This document shows positions 1 through 5,300 of a stretch of 5,382 nucleotides of DNA, in pieces. Numbering within the stretch: position 1 is the first letter of the stretch; each line of letters opens with the position of its first letter. The DNA comes from Nitrospira sp. (lineage in GTDB: Bacteria > Nitrospirota > Nitrospiria > Nitrospirales > Nitrospiraceae), in the NCBI GenBank assembly GCA_015904045.1, contig JABMDG010000413.1, positions 1-5,382 of the forward strand. Reading direction: 5' to 3'. The notes beneath the pieces were generated by a model that was given only the letters and a program-made list of their open reading frames with translations, searched no databases and had not been told where the DNA came from. The position numbers and the translations under genes are program-made.

Positions 1-604
1 GATGATCGAGTATCGTGATCGGCTGGCCCGCGAATGGGGCTTGAACTTGGTCGTCGGGCAAAACAAAGAAGCACTCGCCGCCGGCATGAACCATACGTTG
101 GGACGGGTCACCTGCTGTACCGCGCTGAAGACGAATGCGCTCAAACAGTTGTTGGAACAGAAGGGCTATACGGGCGTCATTCTGGGAGTCCGGGCCGATG
201 AGGAAGGGACGAGAGCCAAGGAGCGCTACTTCTCACCCCGAGACAAACACGGAGACTGGGATTTTCGCGATCAGCCGCCCGAACTCTGGGACCAGTACAA
301 GACGACCTTTCCGCCGGGCACGCACATCCGCATTCACCCACTGTTGGACTGGACCGAGATCAACATTTGGGAATACATTAAACTGGAAAGTATTCCGTTC
401 ATCGACTTATATCTTGACCGGGGCGATGGGACCCGTTACCGCAGCCTGGGCTGTGCACCCTGCACCACCCCGATCAAGTCGATGGCTAAGAGCGTGGACG
501 AAATCATCGAAGAGCTGCGCCATACCACTGTGGCGGAGCGGTCGGGCCGCGCGCAGGATGAAGGCCGCGGAATGGAAATGCTACGAAAAGATGGGTACAT
601 GTAA
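1..604 (+). CDS. cysD: Sulfate adenylyltransferase subunit 2 (CysD), 5' end outside the window
   Basis: This is the catalytic subunit of heterodimeric ATP sulfurylase, a PP-loop (PAPS-reductase-like) enzyme making APS from ATP and sulfate in the cytoplasm. About 200 residues are visible. Compared from memory with E. coli CysD, roughly 70 N-terminal residues, including the SxGKDS PP-loop, lie upstream. The ATG at position 2 is therefore an internal Met, and base 1 fits the last base of the preceding Glu codon. Recognisable segments are the [15 protein letters not shown] stretch (residues 67-81), the PELWDQY and [11 protein letters not shown] blocks, and the C-terminal ERSGRAQDE...GYM tail. The region between the IWEYI block and RSLGC is about 35 residues shorter than in E. 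coli. Cysteines at 38-39 (CC) and 151/154 (CAPC) are unusual; E. coli CysD has HTD and CWPL there. The gene is followed after three bases by cysN/C. A PAPS-reductase-family paralogue is the alternative, but the tail and neighbour favour CysD. Confidence 0.9.
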   Translation, partial: MIEYRDRLAREWGLNLVVGQNKEALAAGMNHTLGRVTCCTALKTNALKQLLEQKGYTGVILGVRADEEGTRAKERYFSPRDKHGDWDFRDQPPELWDQYKTTFPPGTHIRIHPLLDWTEINIWEYIKLESIPFIDLYLDRGDGTRYRSLGCAPCTTPIKSMAKSVDEIIEELRHTTVAERSGRAQDEGRGMEMLRKDGYM

Positions 605-607
605 ACC

Positions 608-2458
608 ATGAGTACGAAGCCGGTTCCTACCAAGCCATCCGAGACCTTGAATATTGTCATCGTCGGTCACGTCGATCACGGCAAGTCCACGCTGCTGGGC
701 CGGCTCTACGCCGACACAGGCTCGCTGCCGGACGGCAAGGTGGAAAAGGTGCAGGCCATTTGCCGCCAGCAGGGCAAGGAATTCGAATACGCCTTCCTCT
801 TCGATGCGTTTTTGGAGGAACAAGAACAGGGCATCACGATCGACACGGCCCGGACATTCTTCATCTGGAAGGGGCGGCAGTACATCATCATCGATGCGCC
901 GGGGCATAAGGAATTTCTCAAGAACATGATTTCCGGCGCGGCCCGAGCCGAGGCGGCCTTGTTGCTCATCGACGCGCTGGAGGGGGTGAAAGAACAGTCC
1001 AAGAAGCATGGCTACTTATTGTCGCTGCTCGGGGTCCGCCAGTTCGCCGTCGTCGTCAACAAGATGGACCTGGTGGGCTATCGGCAGGATGTGTTCGACG
1101 GAATCGAAAAGGAATATCGGGAATTTTTAGGGCAGTTCAAAGCGGTGCCGACGCAGTTCATTCCTGTCAGCGCCAAGCTGGGGGACAATATTGTCGGCCG
1201 CAGCGAGCAGATGCCCTGGTATACCGGGCCGACCGTTCTGGATACGTTGAGCCTCTTTCGCAAAGAAGCAGCCCGGTCTGAACAACCCCTCAGGCTGCCC
1301 GTGCAAGATGTCTACAAATTCGACGCGCGTCGGATCATCACGGGCCGCATCACGGCGGGCCGGTTGAAGGTCGGCGATCATCTGGTGTTTTCTCCCTCGA
1401 ACAAACGGGCCAATATTAAATCAGTCGAAGCCTTCAACATCGAGCCGCTGCCTATGGTGGCGGAGGCCGGTCAGTCCATCGGCATTACGCTGGACGAGCA
1501 GATCTTCGTGGAACGCGGCGAAATCGCCTCACACCAAGAACAGTTGCCGTCGGTCTCGACGGCCTTTCGGGCCAACGTGTTCTGGCTGGGCAAGAAGCCG
1601 CTCGAAAAAGGCCGCAAGTATCTGCTACGGGTGGCGACCAAAGAAGTGGACTGCGAAGTGGCGTCCATTCATCGCATCATCGACACGATGGATTTGGCCC
1701 AGCAGCAAGGCAGCAACGCCGTCGGGAAAAACCAAGTAGCGGAACTGACGCTCCGCTCGAAGACCCCGCTGGCGTTCGATCTTTCCTCCTCGTTCGAGTC
1801 GACCGGCCGGTTCGTGCTTGTCGATGAATACGACATCGCCGGGGGCGGCATCATCACGGAACTGGTGCACGACGATCAGGAATTTTTGCGCGAGGAAGCG
1901 CGGCGGCGGGACTTCGCATGGGTCAAGGGCGAGGTGGGTGTCGAAGACCGCGCCCAACAGTATGGCCACCGGGCAGCCGTGGTGCTGTTTACCGGCGGGC
2001 GGCATACAGGCAAGTCGTTGCTGGCGCGCAAGCTGGAGGGGCAGCTCGTGGCCGACGGCCGGCATGCCTACCTATTGGACGGCGAAAATCTTCGGCGGGG
2101 TCTTGATGCGGATTTGAGCGAAGCAGAGCGGACCCAGACGGCGGAGATGGCGCGGCGGTACGGCGAAGTCGCGCGGCTCCTGACCGACACGGGGCTGATC
2201 GTCGTGTCCACGACGAACCCATTCGGCTTGGCCTATCACGAAGCGGCACAGGCCATCCGCACGCTCGTGCATCCGGCGCCCGTCATCGCCGTGCACATGA
2301 GCCAGACGGCGGAGGAGCCTCCATCCAACACCGATGTGATGCTGGTCGGCCCGACTGATTTGGATGCCGCGACCAAGCGGATCATGGACGAGCTGAAGAA
2401 GCGGGGTGTGCTGGCCCAAGCCATCGGCGCCAAGCCGGTGTTCCAGTATTCGATCTAG
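608..2458 (+). CDS. cysNC: CysN/C fusion: sulfate adenylyltransferase GTPase subunit with C-terminal APS-kinase-like domain
   Basis: This 616-residue protein is the regulatory GTPase of ATP sulfurylase, coupling GTP hydrolysis to APS synthesis by CysD, fused to a CysC-like domain. All five GTPase motifs are present: G1 GHVDHGKS (20-27), G2 around EQGITID (73-79), G3 DAPGH (96-100), G4 NKMD (151-154) and G5 SAK (188-190). Two beta-barrel domains, EF-Tu-like, occupy about 220-440. After a short linker, a second P-loop, GGRHTGKS (463-470), and DGENLRRGL (491-499) mark the APS-kinase-like part. That part is only about 160 residues. It lacks the canonical FISPxR segment and the LYKKAR-type lid, and its DRxxN motif is not in register, so kinase activity is doubtful. 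The start lies three bases after the cysD stop with no clear Shine-Dalgarno, so translation is probably coupled to cysD. No convincing terminator follows. Confidence 0.93.
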   Translation: MSTKPVPTKPSETLNIVIVGHVDHGKSTLLGRLYADTGSLPDGKVEKVQAICRQQGKEFEYAFLFDAFLEEQEQGITIDTARTFFIWKGRQYIIIDAPGHKEFLKNMISGAARAEAALLLIDALEGVKEQSKKHGYLLSLLGVRQFAVVVNKMDLVGYRQDVFDGIEKEYREFLGQFKAVPTQFIPVSAKLGDNIVGRSEQMPWYTGPTVLDTLSLFRKEAARSEQPLRLPVQDVYKFDARRIITGRITAGRLKVGDHLVFSPSNKRANIKSVEAFNIEPLPMVAEAGQSIGITLDEQIFVERGEIASHQEQLPSVSTAFRANVFWLGKKPLEKGRKYLLRVATKEVDCEVASIHRIIDTMDLAQQQGSNAVGKNQVAELTLRSKTPLAFDLSSSFESTGRFVLVDEYDIAGGGIITELVHDDQEFLREEARRRDFAWVKGEVGVEDRAQQYGHRAAVVLFTGGRHTGKSLLARKLEGQLVADGRHAYLLDGENLRRGLDADLSEAERTQTAEMARRYGEVARLLTDTGLIVVSTTNPFGLAYHEAAQAIRTLVHPAPVIAVHMSQTAEEPPSNTDVMLVGPTDLDAATKRIMDELKKRGVLAQAIGAKPVFQYSI

Positions 2459-2577
2459 GTCCCGAGGCTAGCCGGTATCTTTCTCTGCCAAGGAACCAGT
2501 TCTATCTAATAGAAGGATCCAACTCCCTTCACAACTGATGGCAGAGTTGACGATCAGGTCCCCCTCATCCGAGCGGT

Positions 2578-2605
2578 TTGACTCGTCGAAAATCCCTGTG
2601 ATAGC
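2578..2605 (+). promoter_or_regulatory. Candidate sigma-70 promoter for the Mrp-like gene
   Basis: TTGACT at 2578-2583 matches five of six bases of the -35 consensus. Sixteen bases downstream is a weak -10, GATAGC (2600-2605), preceded by TG at 2597-2598 as in an extended -10. Transcription would begin near 2612, which would place the GTG at 2606 outside the message and favour the ATG at 2648. The -10 matches only three of six bases, so this is tentative. Confidence 0.3.
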
Positions 2606-2620
2606 GTGTCCTTCTTGCAA

Positions 2621-2637
2621 TTTAAGACAATCTTAAA
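2621..2637. promoter_or_regulatory. Perfect inverted repeat TTTAAGA-CAA-TCTTAAA, possible operator
   Basis: Two 7-base arms, TTTAAGA (2621-2627) and TCTTAAA (2631-2637), are exact reverse complements around a 3-base centre, ending ten bases before the ATG at 2648. It is an AT-rich island in GC-richer surroundings, placed just downstream of the candidate promoter. Its size fits a site for a dimeric helix-turn-helix regulator. The RNA hairpin it could form is A/U-rich and probably weak, so a DNA site seems more likely. No regulator can be named. Confidence 0.4.
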
Positions 2638-2647
2638 CGGTCGGGAT

Positions 2648-3568
2648 ATGGCGCCTCAAAAGGATCTGAAAGCCATCCTTGGGAAATTGAAATATTCGGA
2701 CGATGCAAAGGTCATTCAACAGATGACCGAGCAGACCAAGCAAGTCCGTGCACGCATGGCGGGTATCAAGCACAAGCTCGTGGTCATGAGCGGGAAGGGC
2801 GGTGTCGGCAAAAGCATGACCACCGTGAATCTCGCGCTGGCGTTGGCACGGCAGGGCGCCACAGTAGGGGTGCTCGATGTGGACCTGAACGGTCCCTGTG
2901 TGCCGCGCATGCTGGGACTTCATGGCCAATCATTGACCATGACGACCGAAGGAGCTATTCCTCCTGTGGGACCTCTCGGGGTAAAGGTCGCCTCGATGGA
3001 TTTCTTCTTGGACGATGCCTCCCCCGTCCGCTGGAAAGGGCCGATGGATGTCAGCCCTGTCTGGTTAGGGTTGATGGAAATGAACGTCATCCGAGAGTTT
3101 CTGGCCGATGTCGTCTGGGGTGAGCTCGATTATCTGCTGGTCGATCTCCCTCCGGGGGCCGCAGCGGACAAGCCGCCGGTCATTGCCGGGTTTATTCCTG
3201 ACCTGGCAGGAGCGATTGTCGTGACGACGCCATCAGAAGTGGCATCGGATGTGGTACAGAAGTCGGTTACCTATGCCCGCGACATAGGTATCAAGGTCAT
3301 GGGCATTATCGAAAATATGAGCGAGTATCGCTGCCCTGCTTGTGGGGAAGTGAATGAGTTGTTCGAAGGCAATACCGAGGCGATGTGTGAGATGCTGGAT
3401 TTGCCGCTGCTCGGGCGCATTCCCTTTGACCGGAAACTTGCGCGTACTTTCGACAAGGGGGAGCCGTTACTCGACGACACGTATTCGACAATTCAGCGAT
3501 ACCGGGAAATAGCTGGGCGCATCAGAACGTTACTTGACTATAAGAAGGTGCTTGCCGAACAATTGTGA
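2648..3568 (+). CDS. Mrp/NBP35-family P-loop ATPase, probable iron-sulfur cluster carrier
   Basis: A 306-residue cytoplasmic ATPase of the MinD/ParA-like (SIMIBI) class. A short helical N-terminus (1-43) precedes the deviant Walker A, GKGGVGKS (49-56). The DVDLNGP switch segment follows, then a Walker-B-like VDLPPG. A CPAC pair (Cys229 and Cys232) sits after an ENMSEYR stretch. In Mrp/NBP35/ApbC proteins this CxxC bridges two subunits with a [4Fe-4S] cluster for delivery to apoproteins; that role is inferred here by family. The usual PPGTGD signature reads PPGAAAD. The DUF59 domain found on many bacterial Mrp proteins is absent. The ATG at 2648 is chosen because recognisable family sequence begins there; an in-frame GTG at 2606 would add 14 residues (MSFLQFKTILNGRD) that look non-conserved and would span the inverted repeat. 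Neither start has a strong Shine-Dalgarno. The next gene begins 24 bases after the stop, indicating one operon. Confidence 0.9.
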   Translation: MAPQKDLKAILGKLKYSDDAKVIQQMTEQTKQVRARMAGIKHKLVVMSGKGGVGKSMTTVNLALALARQGATVGVLDVDLNGPCVPRMLGLHGQSLTMTTEGAIPPVGPLGVKVASMDFFLDDASPVRWKGPMDVSPVWLGLMEMNVIREFLADVVWGELDYLLVDLPPGAAADKPPVIAGFIPDLAGAIVVTTPSEVASDVVQKSVTYARDIGIKVMGIIENMSEYRCPACGEVNELFEGNTEAMCEMLDLPLLGRIPFDRKLARTFDKGEPLLDDTYSTIQRYREIAGRIRTLLDYKKVLAEQL

Positions 3569-3581
3569 CACGACGCACTGA

Positions 3582-3588
3582 AGAGGAG
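3582..3588 (+). promoter_or_regulatory. Strong ribosome binding site for the zinc-ribbon-like ORF
   Basis: AGAGGAG lies four bases before the ATG at 3593. It is the strongest Shine-Dalgarno in this operon and fixes the start of the small cysteine-containing ORF. Confidence 0.75.
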
Positions 3589-3592
3589 AACC

Positions 3593-3901
3593 ATGAAATT
3601 CGTATGCCTCAACTGTGAAACCTACATGAACTTCGAGAAGGTGGAAAAGCCTGGGGAGGGCACTCTCGGCGTGTTTTTCGGTTGTCCGTCTTGCAATGCC
3701 AAGTTCTCCATGGTGACGAATCCTGGTGAAACCCAGATGGTCAGTTCCCTCGGAGTGAAGCTGGGGGGGCGCACTGTTGAGGCCGAGCCGTTCGAGATGA
3801 CCCGTGGGACGTTGAAGGATGAAGATGGCAGCCTACCTCAACGAAAAGATTCAGGGCGGGCAACCTGTCGCCGCCGCTGCGTCGCCTGCCAAGGCTCCTG
3901 A
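3593..3901 (+). CDS. Small zinc-ribbon-like protein; possibly the N-terminal part of a frameshifted PCP_red protein
   Basis: The open frame encodes 102 residues. Residues 1-75 look genuinely coding: CLNC (Cys5, Cys8) and CPSC (Cys31, Cys34), 22 residues apart, form a typical zinc-ribbon or rubredoxin-like knuckle pair, followed by a Gly/Val-rich segment ending near GTLKDED. The last roughly 25 residues are rich in Arg and Cys and read like out-of-frame translation. Over the same bases the next reading frame gives a plausible helix and Ala/Pro linker (AAYLNEKIQ onward). So either the protein ends here and overlaps the next gene by about 77 bases, or one base has been gained or two lost near 3816-3830, splitting a protein of about 241 residues. 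Partner binding or metal binding is plausible; no specific function is recognised. Confidence 0.65.
   Translation: MKFVCLNCETYMNFEKVEKPGEGTLGVFFGCPSCNAKFSMVTNPGETQMVSSLGVKLGGRTVEAEPFEMTRGTLKDEDGSLPQRKDSGRATCRRRCVACQGS
3814..3818 (+). promoter_or_regulatory. Internal Shine-Dalgarno (GAAGG) for the PCP_red ORF
   Basis: GAAGG lies six bases upstream of the ATG at 3825, inside the preceding ORF. It would allow independent or coupled initiation of the PCP_red protein. It rules in 3825 rather than the ATG at 3819, which abuts the motif. It could also be coincidental if the region is a frameshift, because these bases encode LysAsp of the upstream frame. Confidence 0.45.
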
Positions 3902-4319
3902 AAAGGCGAGTGGCTGTCCGTTCTCCGCTATGGTGGCTGAGATGGGGTTGACGAACTCCGGAAAGCCGGCGAACAGCGGAGCTACCGCGTCCGAATTCAC
4001 CTGGACGCCTGATGCGAAGGAAAAGATCGATCGACTTCCGGCGTTTGTGAAACCCATGGTTCAAAGCAGCGTGGAAGCCTATGCGCGTAAGCAGGGCTTC
4101 AAGACGATTACGCTCCAAGTCATGGATGATTCCAAGAACTATTCGCCCGAGGGCATGACCTGGTCGCGGGAAGCCGAGCAACGGCTGGAGAATATTCCTG
4201 ATTTCATCCGACCCATGGCGCGTAAAGAAGTTGAACGGATGGCGAAGGAACGCGGGGCATCGACCATCACTGCACAAGTGATGGATGAAGCCAAAGACAA
4301 GTTCATGAAATTTATGTAA
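3825..4319 (+). CDS. Protein with two tandem PCP_red domains (light-independent protochlorophyllide reductase BchB C-terminal-like)
   Basis: This 164-residue soluble protein has an Ala/Pro-rich linker (13-29), a GCPF segment with the only cysteine (Cys31), and two copies of a roughly 48-residue module at 58-105 and 111-158. Both copies show the pattern TW-x3-A...P-x-F-x-x-P-M...V-E...A...G-x-x-T-I-T-x-Q-V-M-D. Counting the ungapped alignment gives 19 identities in 48. This is the PCP_red signature (Pfam PF08369), known from the C-terminus of BchB/ChlB and also from short proteins in non-phototrophs, where its role is unclear. Nothing here suggests chlorophyll synthesis. The frame has a TGA at 3813-3815, so it starts at 3819 or 3825; 3825 is chosen for its spacing to GAAGG. 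It is the last gene before the hairpin at 4351. It may be the C-terminal part of one gene with the preceding ORF. Confidence 0.8.
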   Translation: MAAYLNEKIQGGQPVAAAASPAKAPEKASGCPFSAMVAEMGLTNSGKPANSGATASEFTWTPDAKEKIDRLPAFVKPMVQSSVEAYARKQGFKTITLQVMDDSKNYSPEGMTWSREAEQRLENIPDFIRPMARKEVERMAKERGASTITAQVMDEAKDKFMKFM

Positions 4320-4350
4320 CGGCTTCGGCAACCATAGTCTTCTTGAAGTG

Positions 4351-4380
4351 GGCCCATTCAGTCGGCTGAATGGGCCTTTC
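4351..4380 (+). terminator. Intrinsic terminator hairpin after the Mrp/PCP_red unit
   Basis: GGCCCATTCAG (4351-4361) and CTGAATGGGCC (4366-4376) form a perfect 11-bp stem around the tetraloop TCGG. The stem is followed by TTTC and a mixed T-containing stretch. The stem is very stable, but the T tract is short, so some read-through into the next gene is possible. Confidence 0.8.
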
Positions 4381-4403
4381 GATTCTCGGGGAAGTATTTC
4401 TGC

Positions 4404-5159
4404 ATGAAGCAGTGGGTCTTTGCGCTGCCCCTTCTGGGCGTGATCGCCGTTTCGTGCGTCGCCGTGTCCACCTTGCCGGCACAAGCACAGGCGCGCTCCG
4501 GCCACCATTCCTCCGGTGACATCAGCATCGGGCACGATGCCGACCCTACGCACGACGATGGGTGGGAAGGTTCCGCCCAAGGCACAGCCTACTCCAAGTT
4601 TAACCACCGATTTGTGGGGGTATTAGTCCTCCTGTTCGGCCTGGGAGAGTTAGGGCAGGCGCTGCAGTACCAGTTGCCGTCCTGGATCCGGCTCGTTCTA
4701 CCGAGCGCCCTCGCGGTTATCGGGCCGTATCTCCTGATATGGAGTGACCATGAGGCGTGGCCGATCGGGTCACTCACCTTTTTCCAAACCTTCTCCGGGC
4801 AAGACCCGGAAATTATTCAGCATAAATTCTATGGCGTGTTTGGCTCGATCGCGGCGGTGAGTGAGACGCTTCGCCGGATCGGGTGGGCGTGGCACCCAGC
4901 GTGGGCGGCACCATTGTTTACCCTGGGTCTGGGCGGTTCCTTGCTGCTCTTTATCCATTCCCATGAGCATCACTCGGGGAATCACATGATCGAATTGCAC
5001 CATGCCCTGCTTGGCAGTTTCGGGGTTGGCGCGGCTGTATCGAACGCGATGGTCTCGTGGGCGTCCAACGCGTCGAAACAGACGGTGAACCGTTGGGAAG
5101 TGGCCTGGGCAGGATTCGTGACCGTCATGGGTGTCCAACTGCTTGTCTACACTGAATAG
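4404..5159 (+). CDS. Histidine-rich multi-pass membrane protein, function unknown
   Basis: This 251-residue protein begins with a basic residue, a hydrophobic stretch and an AQA motif, so a signal peptide cleaved after Ala30 is likely. A His/Asp-rich extracytoplasmic segment follows (HHSS at 34-37, HDADPTHDD at 44-52). About six membrane segments follow, near 66-86, 94-113, 140-157, 168-185, 199-219 and 231-249. Histidines cluster at the membrane edges: His68, His116, His140, a HSHEHHSGNH run at 185-194, and His199-200. This arrangement suggests metal (copper or similar) or heme b binding, and loosely recalls CopD-type copper proteins, but I do not recognise the family. A weak GGGGA (4388-4392) precedes the start at 11 bases. 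Only 27 bases separate the terminator stem from the start, leaving little room for a separate promoter downstream of the hairpin. Cys18 is an unlikely lipoprotein site because the lipobox is poor. Confidence 0.75.
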   Translation: MKQWVFALPLLGVIAVSCVAVSTLPAQAQARSGHHSSGDISIGHDADPTHDDGWEGSAQGTAYSKFNHRFVGVLVLLFGLGELGQALQYQLPSWIRLVLPSALAVIGPYLLIWSDHEAWPIGSLTFFQTFSGQDPEIIQHKFYGVFGSIAAVSETLRRIGWAWHPAWAAPLFTLGLGGSLLLFIHSHEHHSGNHMIELHHALLGSFGVGAAVSNAMVSWASNASKQTVNRWEVAWAGFVTVMGVQLLVYTE

Positions 5160-5183
5160 CTCCCACTCCGGCAGCAGGCGCAA

Positions 5184-5213
5184 TTGACACTCTTCCGAAG
5201 CCTGTGCTACCTC
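5184..5213 (+). promoter_or_regulatory. Candidate promoter for yebC
   Basis: A consensus -35, TTGACA, lies at 5184-5189. Eighteen bases further is TACCTC (5208-5213), preceded by TG at 5205-5206 as in an extended -10. The -10 hexamer is poor, so the -35 carries most of the weight. The resulting leader would be about 80 bases and would include the hairpin at 5257-5290. Confidence 0.4.
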
Positions 5214-5256
5214 TAACCAGTCACCAGGCACAAGTCATTTCCTTGTTCTCCTGCAT

Positions 5257-5290
5257 CTCTAACCAACCAAGGGAGTTAGGTTGGGTAGAG
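5257..5290 (+). promoter_or_regulatory. Leader hairpin reaching into the yebC ribosome binding site
   Basis: CTCTAACCAACC (5257-5268) pairs with GGTTGGGTAGAG (5279-5290) in 11 of 12 positions (single A/G mismatch) around a 10-base loop. The 3' arm includes the AGAG that begins the Shine-Dalgarno AGAGGAGG (5287-5294). The stem could therefore hinder ribosome access. No T tract follows, so it is not a terminator. Confidence 0.45.
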
Positions 5291-5294
5291 GAGG
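5287..5294 (+). promoter_or_regulatory. Strong yebC ribosome binding site
   Basis: AGAGGAGG is a near-perfect Shine-Dalgarno ending six bases before the ATG at 5301. It supports that start although only 27 codons of the gene are visible. Confidence 0.8.
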
Positions 5295-5300
5295 ATACAC

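Larger units (their letters stand above)
2459..2647 (+). other. Non-coding gap between cysNC and the Mrp-like gene
   Basis: About 190 bases contain no supported gene and no strong terminator. It includes a small hairpin (TTCTAT at 2500-2505 and ATAGAA at 2509-2514, 3-base loop) without a T tract. A loose CAACTC/GAGTTG pair also occurs (2520-2525 and 2544-2549). The candidate promoter and inverted repeat listed separately lie at the downstream end. The gap suggests that the Mrp-like unit is transcribed separately from the cys genes. Confidence 0.6.

Noticed and set aside
2..4. ATG at position 2 as the true cysD start
   Set aside because: The sequence begins inside a conserved CysD segment and the PP-loop is missing, so the gene clearly begins upstream of the window.
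581..1009. Open frame on the - strand opposite the CysN GTPase domain
   Set aside because: The + strand encodes a complete set of GTPase motifs here; the antisense translation shows no family features.
2500..2514. TTCTAT-CTA-ATAGAA hairpin as the cysNC terminator
   Set aside because: The stem is only 6 bp and A/U-rich, and it is not followed by a T tract.
2606..2647. GTG at 2606 as the start of the Mrp-like gene
   Set aside because: It has no Shine-Dalgarno, lies at the -10 of the candidate promoter, and the added 14 residues span the inverted repeat. Homologue alignment could overturn this.
3763..3769. Run of seven G as the site of the suspected frameshift
   Set aside because: A switch here into the PCP_red frame would hit TGA at 3798-3800 and again at 3813-3815, and the upstream frame still looks coding after the run (GGRTVEAEPFEMTRGTLKD). 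The shift, if real, is later.
4449..4460. Lipoprotein signal around Cys18 of the membrane protein
   Set aside because: The residues before Cys18 (AVS) lack the Leu-like residue expected at -3, and a better signal-peptidase I site (AQA, 28-30) follows.
3741..4607. Long open frame on the - strand (288 codons) across the PCP_red gene and terminator
   Set aside because: It lies antisense to well-supported genes, crosses a strong terminator hairpin, and its translation has a low-complexity Arg/His/Leu-rich look without recognisable motifs.
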